A stretch of 64,000 bases of DNA from assembly GCA_963851085.1 (NCBI GenBank), contig CAWKNX010000016.1, forward strand, positions 248,001 through 312,000, read 5' to 3'. The translations under genes were made by a program, and so were the position numbers. The DNA is from DATFVJ01 sp963851085 (GTDB lineage Bacteria; Actinomycetota; Actinomycetes; Streptosporangiales; Streptosporangiaceae). A model generated the notes under the pieces. The model was not told the origin of the DNA, searched no databases, and saw only the letters and a list, made by a program, of their open reading frames with translations. Of the stretch, positions 42,990-51,062 are shown one piece after another (within the stretch, counting starts at the first letter, position 1; the number at the start of each line of letters is the position of its first letter).

Positions 42990-45113
42990 TCAGGCGAGCA
43001 CGCCGACCAGGGTGCTGGCCAGTTCACTGGCCAGCATCGGCACGACCTGCGCCCAGTCCCCGACGATTCCGACGTCGGCCGCGTCGAAGACGGGCGCGCC
43101 CGGATCTGTGTTCACCGCCACCACAAGACCGGCGCTGCGAGTTCCCACCATGTGGTTGAACTTGCCCGACGCACCGAGCAGCAGGTAGACGGCTGGCGAG
43201 ACGGCGCGTCCGGTGATCCCCACCTGGCGGCTGCGGGGCAGCCAGCCCGCGTCGGTCACCTTCCTGGTGCCCGCCAGTTCCGCACCGAGCGCGTCGAGCA
43301 GCGGCGTCAGCTCTCCGTAACACGCCGGGTCGACTCCCTGGCCCACGCATACCACCGAGGTCGCGAGCGCGAGCCGTGCCGGCTCGTCGTTGGTCCGCCG
43401 CTCGCTGAGCGTGACCCTCCCGCGCGGCGTGATCGAGCGCTGCTCGACCACGGCGGTGCCCGCGTCCGAGCGCGGGCCCAGCAGGGGCAGGACGCCGGCC
43501 CGCACGGTGGCCATCTGAACCAGCGAACGTGCGGTTACCGCGGCGACGAGTTGCCCGCCGAAGGCGGGCTTCCAGCTCACGAGCCGGCCTTCCGCAACTT
43601 CAAGGCCCACCGCGTCACCGGTGAGCCCGGCGCCGAGCGCGGCAGACACCCGGCCGGCCACCTCACGGCCCCATGAGCTACTCGGTGCGAGGATCGCCCA
43701 TGGCTGGCTGCGCTGTCCATCCGCCTGGCGGCCGACCGGCCGCTGTGCCCATGCCGCGACCGCGGTCGCGACGTCCTCCGCCTGCACATTCTGTGCTGCG
43801 CTGCTCTCGGCCACAGCGCCCAGGGACACAGCACCCTGGGCCACAGCGCCCAGGGACACAGCACCCTGGGACACAGCACCCTGGGACACGGCGCCGTGGG
43901 TAACAGCGCCCTGGATAGCAGCGCCGCGGGAAGAAGTGTCGGCTGGAGCGGTGCCCGCTGGAACAATGCTCTCCGCTGCGCTACCCCGGGCCGGACCCCC
44001 GGCAGCGCTACCCCCGGCCGGACCCACGGCGGCGATGCCATCGGTCGCGGCGCCCGCTGCTTGCACATTCTCCGCGCGGAGCGCGACCACCCGGTCCGCT
44101 CCTTGCGCCCAGGCGTCCCGCGCCAAGGCAAGCCCTTCCTGCGCGCCAGCAACTTCGGACGGCGCGAGCGGCGTCAGCAGAGTGACGTGTCCGCCCAGGT
44201 CGGCTGCGAGCCTGGCCGCGGCACCGAGCAGTTCCGCGTTGGCCCGCGATCGTCCAGGCTCCGCGATCACCGCCACGACGGGACCATCCCCGCCGGCCAG
44301 CGGCACCTGTGCGATCGGCGCGTCACGCGGCAGCCGTTCGGCTGACCGCTTGATCAGTTCCGCGGCCCGCCGCACCTGCTCCGTGAGGGTGCCCGCCAGC
44401 ATGATTCGGCGGCGGTCGTGCGCGAGCAGCCGCACCTCGCCAACCTCGGTCGGGCTGCCCTTCTGCCCCCACGGCCCGCCGCCGAGGTCGGCCGCGGCCA
44501 CCACGCGGATCCGCCCCGCCAGCTCGCCGCGTTCTGACGGCGGCACCTTGCAGGGCGCGCAGAGACGCTCCGCCGCGGTGAGCAGCACAGGCAACCGGAC
44601 CGCAGCGGTCACGAACCCGTCATCGAGCTCGCAGCCTGCGGTGACCAGATCACCCTCCAGGCTCAGCTCACGCACTCCGGCAAGGAACGGCAGGCCAAGC
44701 AGTTCTGCGAGCTGCGGACCCACCTGCCCGGTGTCACCGTCGACCGAGTTGAGGCCGGCAAGTATCAGGTGGTACGGCCCACTGCGGGTGATCGCACCGG
44801 CGAGCGCGCGCGAGGTCGCGAGCGTGTCAGATCCCGCGAACGCCGGATCACTCACAAGCACGCCATCGTCGGCGCCCCAGGCGATGGCCTCGGCGAGCAC
44901 CTCCGCCGCCTGCGGCGGCCCAAGCGTGAAAACGGTACAGCTACCGCCGGTGGCACGGGCCAGCTCGACGCCCTTGGCAATGCCGCGGCGGCAATACGGG
45001 TTGATTTCGGCCTCGGCGCCGTCACGTGCGAGCCTGCCGTCCGCACCGAGGCGCAGGTCGTCGAATCGGGGAATCTGCTTGGCGAGCACCGCGATACGGA
45101 GCGGCATCATCAT
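42990..45113 (-). CDS. electron transfer flavoprotein, beta-alpha fusion
   Basis: 707 residues. The first ~255 are ETF beta (AVLAKQIPRFDDLRLGADG, then NPYCRRGIAKGVELARATGG, LAGLNSVDGDTGQVGPQLAE); from about 285 on it is ETF alpha, ending with the FAD site YLLLGASGKFNHMVGTRSAG and VAVNTDPGAPVFDAADVGIV. ETF passes electrons from acyl-CoA dehydrogenases to the quinone pool. Subunits are normally separate genes. An insert of about 80 residues in the alpha part (about 360-440) is built of 15-bp repeats (QGAVS). The start overlaps the stop of the DUF35 gene (ATGA). Confidence 0.88.
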   Translation of the reverse strand: MMMPLRIAVLAKQIPRFDDLRLGADGRLARDGAEAEINPYCRRGIAKGVELARATGGSCTVFTLGPPQAAEVLAEAIAWGADDGVLVSDPAFAGSDTLATSRALAGAITRSGPYHLILAGLNSVDGDTGQVGPQLAELLGLPFLAGVRELSLEGDLVTAGCELDDGFVTAAVRLPVLLTAAERLCAPCKVPPSERGELAGRIRVVAAADLGGGPWGQKGSPTEVGEVRLLAHDRRRIMLAGTLTEQVRRAAELIKRSAERLPRDAPIAQVPLAGGDGPVVAVIAEPGRSRANAELLGAAARLAADLGGHVTLLTPLAPSEVAGAQEGLALARDAWAQGADRVVALRAENVQAAGAATDGIAAVGPAGGSAAGGPARGSAAESIVPAGTAPADTSSRGAAIQGAVTHGAVSQGAVSQGAVSLGAVAQGAVSLGAVAESSAAQNVQAEDVATAVAAWAQRPVGRQADGQRSQPWAILAPSSSWGREVAGRVSAALGAGLTGDAVGLEVAEGRLVSWKPAFGGQLVAAVTARSLVQMATVRAGVLPLLGPRSDAGTAVVEQRSITPRGRVTLSERRTNDEPARLALATSVVCVGQGVDPACYGELTPLLDALGAELAGTRKVTDAGWLPRSRQVGITGRAVSPAVYLLLGASGKFNHMVGTRSAGLVVAVNTDPGAPVFDAADVGIVGDWAQVVPMLASELASTLVGVLA
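43811..43930. repeat. 15-bp minisatellite inside the ETF fusion gene
   Basis: Eight 15-bp units such as ACACAGCACCCTGGG, coding on the minus strand for QGAVS/LGAVA repeats; frame is kept. Lies in the N-terminal half of the alpha part, before the FAD-binding domain. Confidence 0.85.
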
Positions 45114-45642
45114 GCGTGCCCTGCCATTCCTCGCCTCTCGCTTGGCTGGTCATTCGATGGCTGGTCATTCGATGGCTGGTTAGCCGCCGGCTGGTCAGTT
45201 GCCGCGCACGCCCGCCACTGCACGAGTGTGCACTCGTCGTCGACGTCAGCGAACACAGCCTCCACCCGCATTCCCGCCGTGATGGTTCCCAGATCGCGGA
45301 GGTGAGCTCGCCACGGTCATCGGAAATCATGATATTTCCATACATCAGCAGATCGTCGCCGTCGTCGAGGCGGACGAGGGCGACAGCGTAGGGCACCTGG
45401 CCGGCCAGCGAACGCATGAACACGTGGTGGCTGACGATCCAGCTCTGCACGGTCCCGGTGCCAGCCGCGGGTACCCAGGAGGCGTCACGGTCCTGGCAGG
45501 CGTGGCAGATGGCGCGGGGAGCGAAGCGCAGCGCGCCGCAGCCCAGGCACCTCTGTATCACAAGCTCGTGCCGCCTGACTGCCTCCCACCAGGGCGCGGA
45601 GTCACGATCGGGCGTGGGCCGCGGGCGGCGCGAGAGGTTCAC
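45110..45642 (-). pseudogene. DUF35 zinc-ribbon/OB-fold thiolase-associated protein, frameshifted
   Basis: The GTG at 45642 starts VNLSRRPRPTPDRDSAPWWE, with the zinc ribbon CLGCGALRFAPRAICHACQD and the OB-fold VQSWIVSHHVF. After ISDDRGE (about 45310) the family sequence continues in another frame as AHLRDLGTITAGMRVEAVFA then DVDDECTLVQWRA and ends with three NDQPS repeats at a TGA overlapping the ETF start. One frameshift separates the halves. Such proteins form complexes with non-decarboxylating thiolases in steroid and lipid catabolism, in line with the thiolase stub immediately upstream. Confidence 0.8.
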
Positions 45643-45863
45643 CCGCCCGCCCGCAAGATCAGGGCCGAGGTTGCCGCGAGCACGTACCCCGGCTGCGCGG
45701 TGGACAGCGCCACCTCGGCACCGGGCACCTGCCTGGCCCCGGCCGTCCCGCGAAGTTGCGCCACCGCCTCCGCCAAGTGGTTGATGCCGTGCACATAGCC
45801 CTCCGACAGAAACCCACCGTGCGTGTTCACCGGGATCGTGCCGCCGATCCTGGTCGCGTGACG
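45639..45863 (-). pseudogene. C-terminal stub of a thiolase / lipid-transfer protein
   Basis: About 74 codons: GGTIPVNTHGGFLSEGYVHG then INHLAEAVAQLRG is the thiolase C-terminal motif with the conserved His, but nothing upstream: an in-frame TAA stands at 45864-45866 and the first ~310 residues are missing. The stop still overlaps the DUF35 start by four bases (GTGA), the ancestral operon arrangement. Confidence 0.8.
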
Positions 45864-45991
45864 TTAGGTGAGCCGGGCCGGATGTGTCAATGGCCGCCAG
45901 TCCCACAGCCGACGGGCTGGCGAGCAGACAGACGGCCCCGGGACGTGCGCGGGTGCCGCGGCCTGACACCGGGACATCGCGGCTCCTATCG

Positions 45992-46007
45992 TCCAAGCAA
46001 GCGCTTG
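45992..46007. promoter_or_regulatory. TetR-type operator CCAAGC-AAGC-GCTTGG
   Basis: Perfect 6-bp arms with a 4-bp spacer in the divergent gap between the thiolase stub and the flavin reductase. Sites of this shape (CCAAGCnnnnGCTTGG) are the usual operators of TetR repressors such as KstR2-like proteins that control acyl-CoA and steroid catabolic operons. No TetR gene is present in the window. Confidence 0.6.
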
Positions 46008-46027
46008 GTAAAGAAGCCCGGTGATGC

Positions 46028-46090
46028 GCGAAGCCGCCGCGTCGGCCCGCGAAGCCGCCGCGTCGGCCCGCGAAGCCGCCGCGTCGGCCC
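46028..46090. repeat. 21-bp tandem repeat, three copies
   Basis: GCGAAGCCGCCGCGTCGGCCC three times without change. Intergenic (45864-46199), just after the TetR-type operator; no gene in this gap. Confidence 0.88.
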
Positions 46091-46199
46091 GCGAGGTGGC
46101 CGCGCCGCCCCGGCGGGTAACGGCAGGCCCGCAGCGCCACATCGGTTGCCCGTCTTAGACGCGCGCACGGCCGGGCTTGCCGTGGCAGCGCATACTGGC

Positions 46200-46763
46200 A
46201 TGCGTGATTCGATGGAGCCGATGAGCGTCAATGACGGTTCGCGCGAGGAGCCCACGGAGCCGGTACACGTCGCCGGGCTCGGCAGCATCGACGCGATGCG
46301 TTTCCGCAGCGTGCTCGGCAGGTTCGCGACTGGTGTGGTTGCCGTTACCGCCATCGACCCTGCCACCGGCCAGCCCACCGGGCTCGCGGCGAACTCGTTC
46401 ACGTCGGTATCGCTCAACCCGCCCCTCGTCGCTTTCTGCGTCGCCCATACGAGCACGACATGGCCAAAGGTGCGTTCGGCGGACCGGCACTGTATCAACA
46501 TCCTGGCCGAGCACCAACGGGAGATCTGCCTGCAGCTCGCCACCAAGGGCGGCGACAAATTCAGCGGGCTGACCTGGACCAAGTCGCCGGGCGGCCATCC
46601 GGTGCTCGACGGTGCGGTCGCCTGGCTCGAGTGCTCACCTGAGGCCGAGTACGAGGCGGGCGATCACGTCATCGTCGTCTGCCGTGTGCATAACCTGGAC
46701 AAGCACCATGCGGGCGGGCCACTGCTCTTCTACCGCGGTGGCTACGGCCGGTTCCAGGACTAG
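46200..46763 (+). CDS. flavin reductase-like FMN-binding protein
   Basis: 187 residues from the ATG at 46200; ATGs at 46212 and 46221 are also possible. FRSVLGRFATGVVAVTAIDP, GLAANSFTSVSLNPPLVAFC and INILAEHQREICLQLATKGG are the flavin reductase motifs (HpaC/HsaB type). It should supply reduced FMN or FAD to a monooxygenase. No monooxygenase is in the window, so it may be an orphan left by loss of the cluster. Confidence 0.9.
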   Translation: MRDSMEPMSVNDGSREEPTEPVHVAGLGSIDAMRFRSVLGRFATGVVAVTAIDPATGQPTGLAANSFTSVSLNPPLVAFCVAHTSTTWPKVRSADRHCINILAEHQREICLQLATKGGDKFSGLTWTKSPGGHPVLDGAVAWLECSPEAEYEAGDHVIVVCRVHNLDKHHAGGPLLFYRGGYGRFQD

Positions 46764-46822
46764 CGGTCGGGTACGACCTGATTGCCTTGACGGCCGGAGG
46801 AACGCGGCGGGACGAACCTGCA

Positions 46823-46947
46823 GTGGACGAGGACGGTGACCTGACCGCCTTCCACCGCGAAATCCGGGACTGGCTCGATGCCAACCCCACAGGCGAGTTC
46901 GCGACGGCGCGCGGCCCCGGCGGCCCGGGCCGCGAGCACGAGGCATG
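46823..46947 (+). pseudogene. N-terminal stub of an acyl-CoA dehydrogenase
   Basis: LTAFHREIRDWLDANPTGEF followed by ARGPGGPGREHEAW is the start of FadE-type acyl-CoA dehydrogenases. After 42 codons it joins, in frame, to the middle of an SDR, so it is the left side of a deletion that removed the other ~340 residues. Confidence 0.72.
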
Positions 46948-47607
46948 GGCGGTCGTGATCAGTGACAGCCATGAGAGGCGGCTCGGGGAGGCAGCCGAAC
47001 GGCTTACGCGGGAGACGCACGCCAGGCCGCTGGCAGTGGGCTGTGATGTGACACGGGAGGACCAGGTGCGCGCGCTATTCTCCGCGGCGGTCGAGCGGCA
47101 CGGCCGCATCGACGTGGCAGTGAACAACGCTGGGCTCGGGGGGGCGGCGGAACTGACCGAGATGACCGACGAGCAATGGAACCGGGTGCTCGATGTGACC
47201 TTGACCGGCGCGATGCGGTGTACCCGCGCCGCGCTGCGCTGCGGCAGATGATCCCGCGGAGGTCCGGGGTGATCGTGAACAACGCCTCCGTGCTGGGCTG
47301 GCGTGCACGGGCAGGACAGGCGCATTACGCGGCCGCCAAGGCCGGGGTTATGGCGCTGACCAGGTGCGCCGCGGTCGAGGCCGCGCCTTCAGGCGCCCGG
47401 GTGAACGCCGCGCCGCCGAGCCTGGCCACGCACCCGTTCCTCGCCAAGGTGATGGACGAGCAGACCCTGGCGGAACTGGCCGGCCGCGAGGCCTTCGGCC
47501 GCGGCGCGCAGCCGTGGGAGGTCGCGAATGTCATCGTCTTCCTGGCCAGCGACTACTCGTCTTATATGACGGGGGAAATCGTCTCGGTGAGCGGCCAGCA
47601 CCCCTGA
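46948..47607 (+). pseudogene. SDR dehydrogenase, 5'-truncated and frameshifted
   Basis: Reads VVISDSHERRLGEAAERLTR, then RIDVAVNNAGLGGAAEL, but lacks the first beta strand and glycine motif lost in the deletion joint. At 47233-47242 GCTGC is present twice in tandem; removing one copy restores AALRQMIPRRSGVIVNNASV and the YAAAK active site of the second frame, which runs to the stop at 47607. The 5-bp duplication is the likely cause of the frameshift. Confidence 0.78.
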
Positions 47608-47917
47608 GGCGGGCTGGCCGGCTCCCCTAAGGTGCGGGCCGTCGAGCCGCCCCACCCAGCGCCCTCGCGTCTGCGTGCGCCGCACCCGGGTGGCCGCGAG
47701 GACTGCCCACCAGGAAACGTTGCTGACAGCGGGCATTCCGGGCGGGATATCGAACGGATTCGGACCGGCCGTCACGTGGCTGTTGCCCGCTGCCGTCGGG
47801 CTAAATGGGCCAGAACTCCAGATAGCGGCCCTGCGCACTACGGACCGTTCACCTTTAGTCCCTTATCCATGACTGAGTGTGAAAAGCCGGGGAACAGGTA
47901 CGGGGACAGTGTGAAAC
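47608..47917. other. gene-free region
   Basis: 310 bases between the SDR remnant and the repetitive gene. No gene, hairpin or repeat of note was seen. Confidence 0.5.
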
Positions 47918-50206
47918 ATGATGTTCGGGGGGACCATGGGACCGCATGTCGCGTACCCGAGAAAACGCGCGGGTGCAGCGGTCGCGGCGGGGGCAGCGGT
48001 AGCGGCGACCGCGATCACGTGCGGCGGCTTCGCCGTCACTGTCATCCGCCCCGCGGGCACAGGTCAGCCAGCCGTTCCCCGTCAGGTTGCCCCCGCCGGG
48101 GCAGGGCCGGGCGGCCCGGCATGCCGCACCGGCCGCACTCGGCCGCCGGTTCACTGGGTCACCGCGCCAGGGCGGCGGGGCCTCCGGCTCACCACCCCAC
48201 AGCGGCCCGGCCTCCGGCTCACCACCCCACAGCGGCCCGGCCTCCAGCTCACCACCCCACAGCGGCCGGCCTCTCGGGTCGGGAGTCACCGGGCACGGCG
48301 CACGGCGCCAGGTCCCGCAGCGCCGCGTCAAGCATGCCGCACGGGACGCGGTCCCCTGGCGCCGCGTCACGAGCCGCCGCGATCGCGGGCGGGTCGGGAG
48401 CACTTTCGCACGACACCCGGTCCAAGGACGCCGGGCACTCAGGCACGGGTTTCCGAGCCGCCCCAGGCGGGGCGCGCCCGGGCGTGAAGGACCCGGACAC
48501 AGAGGACTCGGACACAGAGGACTCGGACACGGGAGGGCCAAGGCGCGGGCCCCCCTGGTCCGGGCGCTTTCGGTACTGAGCCCGCGGGAACCGGGGCGGC
48601 AGGAACCAGGCCCGCAGGAACCAGACCTGACGGAACCAGACCCGCCCGCACCAGGCCTGAGGGAACCAGGCCTGAGGGAACCGAGCCTGAGGGAACCAGG
48701 CCCGCGGGAACCGGGCTTGCGGGCGCGAGATCAGCCGGCGCCCATCTGCGCGTCTGGATAGATCCGGCTGGCGTCACCGGCGCCGCACAGGCTGGCAATG
48801 CCGTCGCGGTCGCGTCGCCCGGTGGCGCCGCTGCCTACCTGATCCGCATTCTTCCGCTGCGAGCACTTGTCCGTGGGGTGACGATCACCGCTGCCGCCCG
48901 TCCAACGGGCATCACGGTGACAACCGGCTGCGCGGACGCGGCCGGGCAGTCCGCCGCCACATCCATGCCGGGAGTGCGCGCCGGTAAGACGTCCGCACCT
49001 TCAGTTGGCGGCACCGCACCGGCGGACGGGGCAACATCGTCTCGGACCGTCCGCGATGCGCTCGGCCAGGCACTTCCCGCGGCGGCTGACGGCCCGCGAC
49101 GGGCCGTTGCCACGTGCACGTTGGGCCCCACTAGCGCGGTGAGCGCCGCTACCGCAGGCGTGCTCGTCACGGCGCGGATTCCTGGACGCATCCCGGTCGG
49201 CACCCATGTCACGTTGATCGTCGGGGTGGCAGAAGCGGAGGGCGCGAACCTATCCGGGCCTGCGGGAACACGGGCGTGCGCCGCGGACGCGGACGGCGCG
49301 TGCGCGGGGCGCGGACGGCGCGGAGGGGGAGGCGCGGACGCGGACGGCGCGGACGCGGACGGCGCGGACGCGGACGGCGCGGACGCGGACGGCGCGGACG
49401 CGGACGGCGCGTGCGCGGGCGCGGTGACCGCGGCGGTCACGTTTCCTGTCGTCGCCCCGGTCACGCCTCCTGCCGCCACCCCGATCACGCCGTCCCGGCC
49501 ATTCCCACGGCCGACCCGGCCACAACCTGGACGTGGCACCGGCCCGCGTGCAGGGCCCGGCACAGGTCCACGAGCAGGCTCTGGCACCGGAGCCGGCGCG
49601 GGCCGCGCAGCACGTCACGGCCGCCCGCATTCGGCACGGACGAGCGGGCTCGGCATCGCGGGAGCCCGGGCGGCCCACTCCAGCCGAGCGCATGGGAACG
49701 CAGCAGGCTCACCTGCAGCTCCTGGCATGCAGTACCCAGGCCAGTTGCCACCAGGCCGCCACGGCGGCAACCAGCCAGCGGCGCCGTACCCAGTCCCGTA
49801 TCCGGTGCCGCAGCAGTCCGTTCCGGCCAACGTTTCCCCTGCTCTGCCCGCGATTCCTGCACAGCCGAGCATGGCGCCGATTGCGCCCCCACCTACCGCC
49901 GACGGGGACCTGTCATCTGAGCTGCCGACTGGAAGCGAGGCCTCGGACGGCAGCGAACTGCCCGCCCCGTTCGGCCTGGCAGAGGGCCAGGTCCTCGGCC
50001 TCGCGGAAGCTCAGATCCTTGGCCTCGCGCTTGCCCTCAGCGCCGCCCTCGCCGCGCTGCTGCGGCCGTTCGGCCTGGCCAGGCGATCACGCGCGCCATG
50101 GCACACGTCCCCTGGTGGTGCGCGCAAGCCGCACGATGCGACAGAAACACACGGTGCGACCGAGACAGATGACGTAGGGAAGCCAGGCGACGCCGGGAAA
50201 GCCTGA
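47918..50206 (+). pseudogene. repeat-rich surface-type protein, apparently with two frame changes
   Basis: An N-terminal leader (RKRAGAAVAAGAAVAATAIT; start at 47918 or, with a better G-rich site, 47936) and a long 3' part in the same frame (from about 48560: HLRVWIDPAGVTGAAQAGNA, then YLIRILPLRALVRGVTITA) are joined by a region that reads well only in another frame (GVKDPDTEDSDTEDSDTGG). A TGA at 48485 stops the first frame. The product would end with a hydrophobic helix (LGLALALSAALAALL) and a polar tail. Several 15-bp minisatellites code GTRPE and ADADG repeats. Either a pseudogene or an assembly problem in the repeats. No known domain. Confidence 0.5.
49334..49408. repeat. 15-bp minisatellite coding ADADG
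   Basis: Five identical units of GCGGACGCGGACGGC inside the repeat-rich gene. Two other 15-bp arrays lie in the same gene near 48495-48530 and 48580-48725. Confidence 0.9.
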
Positions 50207-50392
50207 CGTGGAAGACGATCTTCCGGCCCGATGGTCCGGCGAACTCGACCATACCCGGCGAACTCGCTTCCACCGGCGAACTCGCCTCCACCCCGACGAA
50301 CTCGCCCCTACCGGGTGAGCCAGCGGCAGCCAGGCGAGCAGCGTCAGCCAGGCAAGACGACCGCAAGGGCACGGCAGTGCCGGGCAAAGCCA

Positions 50393-50575
50393 TCACCCGA
50401 GCCACAGCGTGAGCGCGAAGTTCAGCACGACGATGCCAATCAGCACGATCAAGATGACCCGGAGCAGTCTGAAACGGCGGCGCCGAGGACGCGACGGGGG
50501 GCGCGGGCCGTGTCTGCGGCTGCGAATTGGTCGCCATATCCCTATTCCCCCGGGGCCCTGGCAGTAAGTGCGAAT
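50393..50575 (-). CDS. small single-pass membrane protein
   Basis: About 60 residues. An Arg/Pro-rich N-terminal segment is followed by LLRVILIVLIGIVVLNFALT and a WLG end, a clear transmembrane helix with an inside-positive start. The start is uncertain: ATG at 50575 has no good ribosome site, and an ATG in another frame at about 50537 sits after GGGGGAATAGGGAT, so a one-base shift may hide the real N-terminus. Downstream (50237-50308) are four 18-bp repeats with GGCGAACTCG. Confidence 0.45.
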   Translation of the reverse strand: MRTYCQGPGGIGIWRPIRSRRHGPRPPSRPRRRRFRLLRVILIVLIGIVVLNFALTLWLG

Positions 50576-51062
50576 CATGGCAATCTGGGGCAGAACCATG
50601 CGAACGGTTCAGCCGGGCGGTTATCGGGACATGGGGCTGTGGCCGGCCATGGCGGCGCCGCCAGCTTCGCCAGGTGTGCAGCGCCCGCAGGCCGGCCACG
50701 GCCGGGTGCCTCAGCGGACAAAACCCGGGCGCGAGGCCGGCCAGCGGCCGGAGAATACGGCTCGATATCCGCCTTGTTTCGGTTCTGTGCAGAAGGGACG
50801 ACGTTCATGGTTGCCGTCAGGTTTACGAACCAGCGGTGACAAAACATGACCTTCATGGCAAGTAGCAGACCGGCTTGACGAGGCGCATACTCACATGCAT
50901 TGGTGAGCGGCTTGCCCGAGAGCTTGGGCAGCCAGGGGGCGAGGATCTCAGGGTAAGTTTCCGTGGGGGATCAGTTGAATTATTCGTCCATGCGTGCCAC
51001 CATCTCGCGCCGCGGAAGGTGCACTGGCCCGGATCTCGCGATGCAAATTGGAGGTGGTGAAT
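50576..51062. other. gene-free region upstream of the zinc-ribbon cassette
   Basis: 487 bases. No convincing gene. A ribosome-binding site GGAGG lies at its end, eight bases before the cassette start. A TTGACG near 50880 may be a promoter element, but no good -10 box is in register. Confidence 0.45.

Noticed and set aside
45022..46140. 372-codon minus-strand protein starting at 46140
   Set aside because: Its first ~170 codons are the 21-bp repeat and thiolase region in the wrong frame, and the end is out of frame after the DUF35 frameshift; only the middle is real.
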